The translations under genes were made by a program, and so were the position numbers. The notes under the pieces are model-generated. The model saw only the letters and a list, made by a program, of their open reading frames with translations. It made no database searches and was not told where the DNA came from. A stretch of 64,000 bases of DNA from Neoceratodus forsteri (lineage: Eukaryota > Chordata > Ceratodontiformes > Ceratodontidae). The stretch spans positions 1,401,107,001-1,401,171,000 of the forward strand of contig CM057456.1 in the NCBI GenBank assembly GCA_016271365.2, given 5' to 3'. Shown here piece by piece: positions 22,979-33,569 of the stretch; position 1 is the first letter of the stretch; every line of letters begins with the position of its first letter.

Positions 22979-23518
22979 GTTAGAAATACCCCAATGGGAC
23001 TGCCCCATTGGCTGTTACTAAAATGGCATTTAACAAGCTAGTTTTAATAGGTCTGAGATAATTTCTGCATTTTTTTCTCCATCTTGTAATTATAAATTAA
23101 AAGTTAGGGTTTTTCCAATGTGTTGTGTAACTATTAGCTAAAGGGTCTTGTGACCTGTTTGCAATTGTCAGCCTAGATATTAATAGGAAGTTACAGTACA
23201 TTAACGTTGGTAGTTATATGCACTGATACAGTAAACATGATAAATGCCGTAACTGAGTTAAATAAAACTAACAGGAAAGGTCAGTCAGTATATGTATGCC
23301 ACAGGGAGCTGTGACAACGTACAGATTATGTGACCTTAAATCACCAGTTAGTTCATGGAGAGACATGGCAGCGTATGGGTTAAGAGACTCCCCAAGCTAC
23401 TGGGAGAGACCCAACACAAGTGTATATTTGTAACTGCCTATTTAAATGCTAGCAAGCAAATAAGCTTCTGCTTTGTTAAATAAAGGCTACCAATGACCTT
23501 TTCTGTGTTTCTATAACA
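22979..23518 (+). mobile_element. Putative solo LTR
   Basis: The region begins TGTTAGAAA and ends TTTCTATAACA, that is, TG...CA with short inverted ends. Near its 3' end are a TATA-like TATTTAAATGC (23439-23449) and, about 35 nt further, an AATAAA signal (in GTTAAATAAAGG near 23478), the order expected of an LTR promoter and poly(A) site. No second LTR, primer-binding site or gag/pol was seen, and no target duplication could be matched. An old recombined endogenous retrovirus or LTR retrotransposon is the best guess. Confidence 0.4.
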
Positions 23519-23617
23519 GCAGCAACTGTAACAGATGCAAAAACACAACGCATAATAGAAGTATGTGTTATTCTGTGTAACCAAAAACACAAACTAGGCT
23601 ATCAATCTATCAAAGGT

Positions 23618-24062
23618 CACAGTGTCAGTGGCTCAGTAGGTAGCACACTCGCCTCTGAGGCCGGTAGATCAGAGGGCTGTGGGTTCAGTTCCCACATTTG
23701 GCATCTAGGTTAATATCCCAGTACTGACACTGTAGTGCAGCATGAAAGGGGTGCTGCACTTCTGAGGTGCCACTTTCAGATGAGATGTTAAACCGAGGTC
23801 CCATCTGCCTGGAACGGTGGTAGTTCAGGTGGATGTTAAAGATCCCATGGCACTTATCGAAAAGAGTAGGGGAATTTCCCCGGTGTCCTGGCCAAATTTC
23901 CCTCATTCACTAAAAAAAAAAAAAAAATAGATACCGCCAACAGCTTAATCTGGTTCAAGGTCAGTTGGCATTCATCTGTATCTCCTTCCCCCTGGTCATG
24001 GCTGAAAATAGGCAGGATTTGTCTGGTGCACTTATCCGGTCAACAAAAACTAAATAAATAAA
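23618..24062 (+). mobile_element. tRNA-derived SINE with conserved-looking centre and L2-like tail
   Basis: The head at 23618-23700 has an A-box-like TCAGTGGCTCAGTAGG (23625-23640) and a B-box-like GGGTTCAGTTCCC (23681-23693), and reads like a tRNA. The centre (about 23785-23905) contains AGATGTTAAACCGAGGTCCC, GATGTTAAAGATCCCATGGC and CCCCGGTGTCCTGGCC, a pattern I recall from SINE families of several vertebrates, although I cannot name the core family with certainty. An internal poly(A) at 23912-23927 is followed by a 3' segment that matches the tail of LINE L-a and ends AACTAAATAAATAAA. Confidence 0.75.
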
Positions 24063-24261
24063 GATTAGGACTGCAAACTAAAACTTATTTCACCTAGGTC
24101 AAATTGACCCACTGGTATATGTATAAAAAATACTGTGTAAAAAAATGAAGTAAGCTGTGGAAAAGTACACCACACCTTGGTATCAACTTGTTATTCTGTT
24201 TTATGATTGGCTGACTGTGAGATTTGCATATCTAGTAGTGACTAAATGCATGTAAGTATGT

Positions 24262-24313
24262 AAATGGCAAGTACTATTGGTGATGCTAAATGGCAAGTAC
24301 TATTGGTGATGCT
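24262..24313 (+). repeat. 26-nt perfect tandem duplication
   Basis: Two adjacent identical units beginning AAATGGCAAGTACTATTGG. The unit includes the ATG of ORF2 (residues MASTIGDA), so each copy supplies a start codon; only the second is followed by the long frame. Probably replication slippage or a 5' joining artefact of retrotransposition. Confidence 0.9.
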
Positions 24314-25744
24314 AGGAAAGGAGGGCAGGATGGGAGGGGGGGAAAAGGGTGGAAGGTGGTTACCCTTAATGCTAGGCGCCTTGGGAGGAAAACTGCAGAG
24401 TTACAGGTTCTCATGGCAGAGGGAGAGGTGGACATTGCAGTCATCACGGAAACATGGGCCACCCAATATAATGACTGGGACCTGGCTGTACCAGGGTACA
24501 GGTTATTTCGTAGGGACAGGGTGATTGGGAAAGGAGGGGAAGTGGCACTATATGTGAAGGAAGGACTGAAGTGTGTAAGGGAGGAAGGGGAGGAGGGTAG
24601 TACAGAGTCACTTTGGGTGCAAATCCAGGATTCCAAGAATAGGATTCTTAGAATGGGAGTGGTGTACAGGCCACCATCTCAGACGGAGGAGTTAGACAGG
24701 GAACTAGCGGGACAGATCAGGAGGACCTATGGGAAGGGTGGTGTGGTGATTGTGGGGGACTTCAACATGCCAGGAGTGGACTGGAGCACCCCAACAACCA
24801 GGAACAGAAGGGAGCAGGTACTGCTGGATGCCTTCCAGGACAGCTTCCTGCTGCAAATGGTCAGTGAACCAACCAGGTTAGGGAATACCCTTGACCTTGT
24901 GCTGGCAAACAGGGACTTTGTGAGAGAACTTACAGTGGAGGAACCACTGTCAGGGAGTGACCACCACTCAGTATGGCTCACATTGGATATGGGCAAGGAA
25001 GGAGTGGAATCTGGCACAAGAGTGCTGGACTTCAGGAGGGCCGACTTTGGGAGGATGGGGGAAGTGGCAAAAGGGTACCTGGCCAGAATTCAGTCTAGTA
25101 TGGATACTAACCAGAGGTGGGAGCTCATAAAGCTGGGGATAGTGGAGGCAACCAAAACCTGCTGCAAAGCCCAGAGCAAGAAGGCTAGGGGCAAGAAACC
25201 GAGCTGGTTGAGCAAGGAGGTCATGGAAAAGGTAAGGAGGAAAAGAGCTGCCTTTAGGAAGTACAAGAAAACAGGAAGGGGGGGAAGACAGAGAGGAGTA
25301 CTTGACAGAATCGAAGGAGGTGACAAGGGCAGTAAGGAAGCATCTACGGAACTCATGCTGGCACAAGGCATTAAGAAGGAGGAGAAGGACTTCTTTAAGT
25401 ACATCAGGGAGAAAAGGAGCTGTAAGGACCACATAGTAAGGATTAGGAAGGAGGGGGGTTGGGTGGAAGCAGGGTACGATAAGGCGGAAGCACTAAATGA
25501 GTACTTCTGCTCAGTATTTACTAAAGAGAAGAGGGGGGTGACACCCAAGGTGGGAGAAATGGCAGAAGCAGGGGGAAGTGGTGACAGATGGGGAAATCAT
25601 GGAGGGCAGAGTTCGAGAGGGTTTGATGGCACTGAGGGTGGACAAGGCGCCAGGCCCAGATGGCATCCACCCAGGGTACTGAAGGAAGCTAGCAGAGGTC
25701 CTTGCAGGTTCTTTGGCAGACTATTTAATACCTCACTACATTAG
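24290..25744 (+). CDS. CR1-A ORF2 endonuclease domain and linker (intact frame, 484 aa)
   Basis: An AP-type endonuclease that nicks target DNA for target-primed reverse transcription. All usual catalytic positions are visible: Asn27 in TLNAR, Glu54 in ITETW, YRPPSQ at 126-131, Asp157/Asn159 in GDFNMPG and Asp224/His225 in SDHHSV. A basic linker (KKARGKKPSWLSKEVM, about 297-312) leads toward the RT. Codons after about residue 435 are out of frame with the family (a shift near 25600), so the frame ends before the polymerase. The start is the second ATG made by the tandem duplication. Confidence 0.85.
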   Translation: MASTIGDARKGGQDGRGGKGWKVVTLNARRLGRKTAELQVLMAEGEVDIAVITETWATQYNDWDLAVPGYRLFRRDRVIGKGGEVALYVKEGLKCVREEGEEGSTESLWVQIQDSKNRILRMGVVYRPPSQTEELDRELAGQIRRTYGKGGVVIVGDFNMPGVDWSTPTTRNRREQVLLDAFQDSFLLQMVSEPTRLGNTLDLVLANRDFVRELTVEEPLSGSDHHSVWLTLDMGKEGVESGTRVLDFRRADFGRMGEVAKGYLARIQSSMDTNQRWELIKLGIVEATKTCCKAQSKKARGKKPSWLSKEVMEKVRRKRAAFRKYKKTGRGGRQRGVLDRIEGGDKGSKEASTELMLAQGIKKEEKDFFKYIREKRSCKDHIVRIRKEGGWVEAGYDKAEALNEYFCSVFTKEKRGVTPKVGEMAEAGGSGDRWGNHGGQSSRGFDGTEGGQGARPRWHPPRVLKEASRGPCRFFGRLFNTSLH

Positions 25745-27106
25745 AGTTGTGTACCTCAGGACTGGAGGATGGCTCATGTGGTGCCCCTCCACAAGAGTGG
25801 CCCCAAGGATGAACCGGAAACCAGACCAGTGAGCCTCACATCCATCGTGGGTAAGCTAATGGAGACTATCCTGAAGGAGAGGCTGGTGGCCCTCCTAGAG
25901 GCCAAAGGACTACAGGACAGCAGACAGCATGGCTTCATATGTGGCAGATCCTGCCAAACCAACCTGGTCGAGTTCTATGACTGGGTAACTAGGCAACTGG
26001 ACAGGGGCCATGCAGTGGATGTCCTGTATCTGGACTTCAGTAAGGCATCTCGACTGTGCCACATGGAAGGCTGGGAAGGAGTTAGTAGGCACAGGGGCGG
26101 TGCAAAGCTGGTGAGATGGGTAGGAAACTGGCTGCAGGAAGGCAACAGAGGGTGGTGGTGGTGGGGAGCCTCACACCCAAGGGCAGTGACGAGCGGTACC
26201 TACAGGGCTCGTGTTGGGACCAGTGTTTGGGATATTCATTGCAGACATATCATGGGACATCAAGAGCAAGATCAGTCTGTTTGCTGATGATACCAAGGTT
26301 GGCAGTGGTGGATGACCTAGGGGATGGCAGGGTTGCAGGATGATCTGACAAAGCTTGAAACCTGGTCAGACACCTGGCAACTGGGCTTTAATGCCAAAAA
26401 GTGCAAGGTGCTGCATTTTGGGATGAAGAACCCAAGGAGGAGTTACCAGCTAGGGGGAGTGCAGCTAGCTCCAGACAGAGGAGGAGAAGGATCTGGGTGT
26501 GCTCATTACAGGGCCACGAACAACCTAAAATAATGTAAGAAGGCAGCTGCAAAGGCCAACAAAATGCTGGGTTGTACTGCAAGGGGTATATTCTCGAGGA
26601 GGGAGGAGGTGATTCTGCCACTGTATAGGTCATTAGTTAGACCACACCTGAGTACTGCGGCAGTACTGGCGCCCTTATCTGAAGAGGGACATTAGGTTAC
26701 TGAGGGGGTGCATGCAGGGCGCAAAGATGATCAAGGGGCTGGGGGACTTATCATATGAGAGGAAGTTGAAGGAGTTGAACATGTACTCACTGGAGAAGAG
26801 GAGAGACAGGGTGACATGATTGAAACCTTTAAATACATGAAAGGAATAAACAAGATGGGTACAGAGGGGCTGTTCAAAGTAAGGAAGGGGAGGGCCACCA
26901 GGGGCCATGATATGAGACTGGAGCGAGGAAGGTTCAGGAGGGAGATGAGGAGACACTTTTTTACAGAGAGGGTGGTGGCTGGGTGGAATGCGTTACCTGC
27001 AGAAGTGGTATGCAGTAGAACAGTGGACTGCTTCAAACGAAGATGGGACAGGACAAGGGGGGGGGTTAATGAAGGGGAAGGGTGGAAGGAAGGGGCAGCT
27101 GCAGAA
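25745..27106 (+). pseudogene. CR1-A reverse transcriptase and C-terminal domain, frameshifted
   Basis: The frame from 25769 gives AHVVPLHKSGPKDEP, SLTSIVGKLMETILKERLVALLE, QHGFICGRSCQTNLVEFYDW and VLYLDFSKA. It then shifts near 26045; GAKLVRWVGNWLQ is in another frame. The catalytic FADDTKVG is readable at 26279-26303. More stops occur around 26310-26560. A final open frame (26816-27109) carries IETFKYMKGINKMGTEGLF and RHFFTERVVAGWNALPAEVV. The RT palm residues are kept, but the chain is broken at least four times. Confidence 0.85.
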
Positions 27107-27206
27107 TAAGGGGTGCTAGCTGCACATTCAAGCAGACTTGATAGACCTCTAGGCCTTTATCTGCTGGCAAATTTCGTATGTTCGTAAGTGGGTGCTCTCA
27201 AGACAC

Positions 27207-27229
27207 TGAGAGAGAGAGAGAGAGAGAGA
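27207..27229. repeat. (GA)n microsatellite
   Basis: About 11 GA units just after the CR1-A tail. Confidence 0.95.
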
Positions 27230-28380
27230 CCCAACATCAATTTGTAACACAAGGAAAGGCGCTGATTAAAATCTGCTAACTCTCCTGGCTGTGTCCGTGT
27301 CATCTCTGACTAAGTACTATACAATGAACGTCGTAGCTGGGGTCTACCTACAACCCTAGGTTACACCCGATATGAAAGCAGAAGAGAAGAATTACAGAAG
27401 CTGGATAGATAAATGTATTTCTCTCTTTCAGGTACCATTCAGTCCACACTGAACCTCAGCTCGGACGACTCGGGAACCACCATTTGCTCAGCCGCAGTGT
27501 TTTCTTACACTGCTACTACCAAGCAGACTATACCAAATGACTGAACATATTAACAAAAGGGTGAGCACAAGATGCTGGAAACATATCGTGCCGTTCTTAG
27601 TGTCACACTGTGTGTTGCCAATTTTCAGGTGCTCTGCCCTACTAATGTTACTCTCAAGTGGGACCGGACTGGGGGGAAGGGGGGCAGTGAGTCGCCAGTG
27701 TGACTGTGGCTCCAACAGTCTCACAGCGGTGTGCGTGTCTTGTTGCCCCATTCTCACCTCTGTATCAGTGTACCCCGCTGTTACCTTGCACACTGCCTAA
27801 GAGACAGACACATCTTACTTTATTATGCTGTGTATCTCTCTCTGTGCCTCCATTACATGGAACTTGGTGTGTAGCAAGACACCAGAGGAATGTCAGAGCA
27901 GCGCCATCTCAGGTGAGTGGCTCCACAGGAGTGGGGGGGGGGGCGGAGGGGAGTTACTGTGTGCATCACAGCTGTGTGTTTCTTTCTCTATGTGCTACTC
28001 TGCCTCTGACAATAGCATGCCACCTGAATAGAAGGATGTGCACTGCACTGCTTCTTGAGTTTACAACTGCACATCTGTGCCTGGTATGATTTGCTTCTCT
28101 GCCGAACACCAGGAAACAGTGTCGGCAGCACTGGCTAGCAAGAACTGTGGCTTTTCTTTCACACACTCTGCAGCTTTTGATTGGTCAGTGTGTCTTGCCA
28201 CCGACGTCTGCTGCTACACTACTGCTGGGGAACCCACTGCCATGCTGAAAGGACAAAGTGTTTCCTTGCCAAACACTGCTAACAGCTCTCTGAGACAGTG
28301 CTCAGGAAGGATTAGTGTTGGGTGTCTCTTCTGTGACAGGAGCTTGTTTCCACAGTTTTTATTTTCTTCATATCTCGGAC
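27230..28380. other. Unassigned stretch; short V-domain-like peptide
   Basis: About 1.1 kb with no mobile element recognised. One frame at 27410-27540 reads QSTLNLSSDDSGTTICSAAV, superficially like framework 3 of an immunoglobulin or T-cell receptor V domain (D-S-G-T-x-x-C). No recombination signal, leader exon or upstream Cys/Trp frame was found, so I do not call a gene. Confidence 0.3.
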
Positions 28381-28382
28381 CA

Positions 28383-28484
28383 CGGCTTTTCCATCGGGAC
28401 ATCTCTCTGAAGCCATTCATTAACACTTAGGTTCGGCTTTTCCATCAGGAAGCCTCTCTGAAACCATTCATTAATACTTTGGTT
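28383..28484 (+). repeat. 51-nt tandem duplication
   Basis: Units at 28383-28433 and 28434-28484 (both starting CGGCTTTTCCATC and ending in CATTCATTAA-type sequence) are about 86% alike. Confidence 0.85.
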
Positions 28485-28759
28485 GCCAACTAATGAAACA
28501 TTTACATCCATGAGACGACAGCACCTACAGTGAACTCTGCTCACTAAAATAATAAACAATTGCTGCTGGCAAAAACGAGCAGAGTTCAATCTATAGAGCC
28601 CTCCACAATGTGATTGCTTCCACTGCTGAAAGATCAACAAGCTCAGGCACACCAACGATGGATTAAATAGGGAATTTAATCCACGGACAGCTGACAGTTC
28701 TCTAGCAATCAAATCAAGTAGTTAACCTAACCCATGTTATAAATACATACACATACACA

Positions 28760-29035
28760 CAGGATCGGATGAGGTGAGGGATACCATGGGCACCAGGGAT
28801 TATTACTTTTTTTACATACAGTACTGGGAGCATGTAAGGGAAGGGTTACCACTAGCACAATGAACTATCCTTTTCTTACATACAGTACTGGTATCGAGTG
28901 AGGTGAGAGGGTACCACTGGCACCAGATATTATCTTTTTTTTTTTTTTTTTTTTTTAAAATACATACAGTACTGGGATTGGATGAGGGAGAGTGAAATTA
29001 CCTGTCACCAGGAATCAAATATTACCCTCACTGAC
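28760..29035 (+). repeat. Minisatellite, about 65-85-nt units, 3.5 copies
   Basis: Units begin near 28763, 28829, 28893 and 28978. Each holds a GATGAGGTGAGGG-like start, TACCA…GCACCAGG, an AT/T-rich run (up to 24 T at 28936-28958) and ends in TACATACAGTACTGG, which recurs exactly in the first three units. Non-coding. Confidence 0.8.
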
Positions 29036-29321
29036 TTCACAGGGGAATGCCCCTGCACTGTTCCTGGGCACTTGCCATAATATGCCTGAGCGAGAGTACA
29101 GATCACAGCAACAGGGAAGTGGAAGAGATCGGCTGGCCGCCTCAAGGGGTTCAAACTATGATCCCTTCCCACCCTGTTCCAGCTCTGCAGAATATTATGA
29201 AACTTCTGTAGTGAGACAATCACTAACACACACACTATCATATCATGTAAGTTGTGCCACTATATAGGAATCTTACAAAAGCACTTAAGAAACAACATTG
29301 CTATGGTGACTATTTTTTTTT

Positions 29322-30770
29322 CTAACCCCAGAAATCCATCACTACAGCTTCACAAACTGGAGATTCCATAGCAGTACCTTGTGAGGCTGGGTGCAGAACC
29401 TGTTTAGGAAGAAGGTTCTGCAAGACAGCAGTACCAAAACTGGAATGCCTTCTGGACTGTATGTTCAGACAGTAAAGTTTTGTGACAGTACGTACTGTCT
29501 TTCTGATAGCTGCTTTATAAATTTCTTGAAGGGGAATTCCCCACCTCTTACTGCAGCCACAGAAGCAGAAGTGTCCCTTGTAGCATGTGCCCTCAGACCT
29601 CGGGGGGGGGGGGCAACTTGCCAGCTTACTCATAGCAGAACTGAATGCAGGAGACTACCCAACATGAGACAGTTATTCTAGCTGCTGCTTTGCTTTTCCC
29701 CACTTTACCATAGGTGACAAAAAGCTGGGTGCTACTGGACATGGCATCTTTTGTATGGTCCCAAGTAGTAGCTTAGTGCCCTCTTCACATCCAGACAATG
29801 GTGCTTTTGCTCTCCCGTGTTGTAATACTCAGTGCAGAGCACAGAGAGGGCAACTGACTGGTTCAGATTGAATTCTAACACCACCTTAAGGAGGAATTTC
29901 TTACTGGTCCTGAGATCTACCTTATCCCTATGGAAGATTATGTAGCTTGGACCTGTACAGAGGGCTTGGAGTTTGCTCACCCTCCTAGGAGAGGTCATGG
30001 CCTCCAGAAATACTGCCTTCCAAGTTACATATTTAAGGTCAGCAGTAGCTATAGGCTGAAAGGGAGCTTCCATCAGCTGGACAATGCACACATTTAGGTT
30101 CAAGGGAGGGACAGGATCTCTCACAAGAAGGTATAAATGGTTGTGGGTATTAAAGAACCTTCTGAAAATAGGCTGTAAGGTCAGATGCTTTTCCTTGCCA
30201 GCTGATGTATAAGCTGAAACTGCTGCTAGATGCACCTTCAGGGTGGAGAGCCTCAGGCCTCGGGACTACAGGTGCACAAGGCGATCCAAAACTGTAGGTA
30301 GGCCTATCTGCACTTGGTTTATCTTTCTGGAAGCACACCAGAAAGAAAACTCTTCCATTTTGAAGCACATGTTTTTCTTGTTGCTGGTTTTCTACAAACC
30401 TTCAACACTCTCATTACCTCCTCTGGTATGTTTAGGCTACAGACCTCCAGCTCTTCAAGAACCATGCACCCTTATGCGTTGGGTTCTGGGAATGCTGTCC
30501 TGCCCTGAGATGGGTCAGCAAGTTGCGTTTTAGTGGCAGATTGACTGGAGACCTGCTGTACAGGTTCAGAAGCATGGAGTACCAGGTCAGGATGGCTCAG
30601 TCTGGTGCTATCAGAGCCACTGTTGCTGGCTCCCTCCTGACCTTTATGAGCACCCTCTGCAGGAGAAGAAATGGAAGAAAGGCATATAGGAAGTTCCCTG
30701 TCCAGTCCAGAACAATGACATCCTCTGGAACTGTCTCAATTACTGGAGGCATGCAATGAAAACTGCCTAG
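29322..30770 (-). pseudogene. DIRS tyrosine recombinase, all catalytic motifs visible, frameshifted
   Basis: This enzyme integrates the circular DIRS cDNA without target duplication. From the N-terminal side: PEEVMRVLKVCRKPATRKTCASKWKSF (near 30340-30420, SAM-like DNA-binding start); GLRLSTLKVHLAAVSAYTS (30260-30200); the first catalytic Arg in SPRRVSKLQAL (near 29990); then HHCLDVKRALSYYLGP (29800). After a gap near 29640-29730, the H-x-x-R block GLRAHATRDTSAS lies at about 29560-29600. A frameshift leads to WGIPLQEIYKAAIRKT, with the nucleophile Tyr in TKLYCLN. The order R...HxxR...Y is complete, but two or more frameshifts and a G-run (29602-29612) inactivate it. Confidence 0.8.
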
Positions 30771-31786
30771 GTAAAATCCTAGAACAAGTGCAAACCTTCA
30801 AATATCTTGGAATCACTCTTGACAGGAATCTATCGTATGGGACTCACACTGACAATGTTGCCAAAGCGGCTAACACACGTACTGGCCTGCTTTACCGGCA
30901 TAGGCAATGCCTAACTCCGAAAGCCTTAAGGATCACTGTTCAGAGCTCGGTGATCTCGACTATCGACTATGGCCTCACTACATATGGTTCCACTTCCACC
31001 ACCTCCCTCAGGCACATATCTATGGTTGAAACAAAGTTTTCTGCCGACTCATCACTGATCCCATCATCTCACCCATATGTGTGACCTATACGTCAAACTG
31101 GTTGGCTTCAACTCTCAAGCCGCATCAAGCATCTAACATGCATAATGGTTAAAACATACATTGGGCTTTTGCCCCCGCTCCCCCCCCCGGAGTTCAAGCT
31201 CTGCTACAACCTGCACATAATCCCTACCTCACCAGGGGCTCTGAATCTCAATTACTGCACATTCCAAGATGCTGGACCTCACAGGGACAAAGATCCTTTG
31301 CCTTCAGAGTTCCCAGCTGGCTAAATGGTCTCACCAGGGACATCTCCTCCCTACCTAAGCTAGGCCCATTCAAAACTAACCTCCGCCTATTCCTCTCTGC
31401 CTCTAGCACATGTGACTGTCTTCTCTAACCTGCTGTTCCCTTTTTTGGCACTTGTCCCTTCTCATCCATCCCACTACTCTCCCCCTCTACCTTCCCCCCC
31501 CCTCCTCCTACTTGCACTTCATGTGTGTTTTGACAATTGCCTCTGGCAGCATCTTCTTCTCGTGTCTCACCGAGTTCTTGTTATCACTGTTATCCCTGTC
31601 CTGTGCATGCCCCTGGTACCGCCTAATCTGTATGTACTCATGTGATGATAAACAACTGTAACCTGTTATCTTGTAATAGTTAATGTCCTGCTTGTTTGTT
31701 CTCATCTTGATGTGGAACCTTTGTAAAAGAGCCTTGGCTCAAAGGTAATTGTAATCCTAGACTCTAATAAACAAAATAAAATAAAT
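30771..31786 (+). mobile_element. LINE fragment L-c (same family as L-b)
   Basis: The plus-strand 3' part of a LINE. The frame 30788-31084 reads FKYLGITLDRNLSYGTHTDNVAKAANTRTGLLYRHRQCL, parallel to YKYLGITFDSALSF…NVRTGLLYCHRDCL in L-b. A decayed C-terminal domain follows. The end (CTTTGTAAAAGAG, GGCTCAAAGGTAA, CTAATAAACAAAATAAAATAAA) matches the L-b tail in type. It lies inside DIRS D3. Confidence 0.75.
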
Positions 31787-31844
31787 ACATTTTGTACCCC
31801 AGAAAATTTGGGAGAGGGTGCAGTGCACCCCCAGATTTGCAGCC

Positions 31845-32765
31845 TTAATGGGAACACTGATACAGATACTGAACAGAATGCTTGTCCATCTGATATTTCT
31901 TTTTGATTTTCCTATCAGTGCTAGCTGCTGAGGTATGTGCCAACATGATTTTGGCAGTTCCTTTTTTCAGGGATTTGTGGATGAGAAGCAACAACCTCTT
32001 CGTTAGAGTCAGACCCATCATGTCCATAAATTTAACCTCCTCAGCTTCATGAAAGGGGATGCTGAGGGTGTGTACCATTTGCCTTGCAAATAAATAGTGG
32101 GATGTGTAATCCTCAGAAGGTCTCAGAGGACAGCTAAATTCTTGCTCAGGGAAATCGTCTGGTTAGAAAGGTTCCGTTTCCTCATCTCCAAAATACATCT
32201 CTTCCTCCTCCACAGGCATTTGGTATGGAACCAGAGCCGGGGGAGGGGGCAGGCATATTCATAAGATTTCCCATAGCCTGGAAAAACTGCCATGCTCTTG
32301 ACATGTCCTGTGCTGAGGGCATTTGTCTTGTGTCAACTGTCTACTCCCTTCCTTTATCAGAAGGAATGACGGAGACATGTTTTTCTTTCAGTTTTTTCTT
32401 TGCAGACACTGTTTCCAGTGACTCCTCGGAGGCTCTTTTATTCTTGCCATCACTGGGCTTAAGGCTGCCCCCTTCCATCACCCTGGGCTCTGTACCATCT
32501 TTACCATATTTTTCTGATGGCTGCACAGCTTTTTTCTTCTTATATTTCCCCTTTGAAGGAACTGCTGCTTATTCTGAGGGGAAGGACCCTCATCTGAGCC
32601 TTCATTGGGTGACACAGAGGCAGACTGAGAAGCCATAAAATATTCCCCTTTTCTGACTTTTCTTTTGTGTTTCAGGGCAACACTTTTTATAGAGCTCACA
32701 ACTAATATAACTGTGGTCAGGACCCAGGCATCTCAAGCAAAGCTTGTGGCAGTCTTGCCAGGAGC
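31845..32765 (-). pseudogene. D3 gag-like ORF1
   Basis: From the N-terminus near 32755: CHKLCLRCLGPDHSYISCE, the same C-x2-C-x4-H-x4-C knuckle as D1 and D2. Then a charged stretch (KKKLKEKHVSV) and GREQTVDTRQMPSAQDMSRA. After a shift, FHEAEEVKFMDMMGLTLTKRLLLLIHKSLKKGTAKIML forms an amphipathic helical part. Frameshifts near 32520, 32340 and 32090. Likely the nucleic-acid-binding structural protein of the element. Confidence 0.65.
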
Positions 32766-32789
32766 TGGAAACAGTCTGTACAATTTTTA

Positions 32790-33565
32790 AAGCTTGAAGG
32801 TCTGGTTTGTTTCTTTTTATGTCTGTCAGTCATACCAAACGCTGAAAGACCTCAAGATTATTTTTTTATTGGTTCCCAAATATAGGAAAATAAATATTAA
32901 CAGAGCGCACAAGGTATGAAAGTGGCTCTAAAAAGTGTTATGTCGATTTGGTTCCCTTAAAAAACGAAACCGCTGACTTATTTTTTTTTTTTACCTCAGA
33001 AGCCAAGTTTAAAAAAGGCGGAGGCAGTTGTCGGTTTCAAGAATTCGTGACTGATAAAAATGTCTCAGTTCCCTCTGCAATGGAACTAAGCTCTAATGTT
33101 GATAAAACAGCTAAACAAACTGAAAATAAGCAGTTATTTTGAAAGATAAATGTACTTCTTTACAAAAGTAAGCAGTTCCCCAAAGGCGGAAGCCACCTCA
33201 GTATGCAGGCTTCTCTAGTTCCTGGGAACCAGAGAAACTGCAAAAACACACAAATAAATACAAAAAAATAATCTACCTAATGCAGAGTATCAAGAAGTAA
33301 CTATAAACAAAGTTATATAACTGAAAAACACTAAACTGTTCTGGAGGCCAGAACAGTGAAACTGTATTTTGGGGTGGCTATCTTCAGTGGAGAAAAAAAA
33401 TCCAAGGTTAGGCTGTTGGGGGGGAGCATGACAACAGTGCACAGATTGAACTTGATTCTAAAGCTTTGTAATTAGCTTAAGTTCTAGTTCCAGGGCAACT
33501 CAATCCTGTGGACTGACTGTAGTTTGTGATACAACACTGATGGATTCACAGGGTAAGAACCTCAG
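32790..33565 (-). repeat. D3 5' terminal region
   Basis: Non-coding 5' part of D3. Two blocks match D2: 32812-32990 with 15330-15570 and 33165-33560 with 18085-18470. Both copies share an unusual pair of nearly complementary pieces (GTTCCCC…GGAAGC and TTCCTGGGAACC near 33170-33230), which can pair as a hairpin. Confidence 0.6.
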
Positions 33566-33569
33566 ATTC

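Larger units (their letters stand above)
24255..27190 (+). mobile_element. CR1-A LINE, ORF2 and 3' end (best copy)
   Basis: A plus-strand CR1 element missing its ORF1. It carries the endonuclease, reverse transcriptase and 3' untranslated region. The 3' end (CTAGGCCTTTATCTGCTGGC then TTTCGTATGTTCGTA) matches the reverse complement of 43880-43930. The left end carries a perfect 26-nt tandem duplication (24262-24287 and 24288-24313), which covers the start of the ORF2 reading frame. Confidence 0.9.
29322..33565 (-). mobile_element. DIRS-like retroelement copy D3 (gag plus recombinase, RT lost)
   Basis: Minus-strand order: 5' region (33565-32790), gag N-terminus with zinc knuckle (32760-32200), more gag (32080-31845) and, beyond a plus-strand LINE fragment (30771-31786), a tyrosine recombinase (30770-29322). 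RT/RNase H is missing, either deleted or replaced at the LINE insertion. D3 is the best copy here for DIRS terminal and recombinase sequence, and it serves as the reference for D2. Confidence 0.8.

Noticed and set aside
27440..27520. Functional V segment with recombination signal
   Set aside because: GCAGTG near 27496 resembles a heptamer, but no nonamer lies 12 or 23 nt away.
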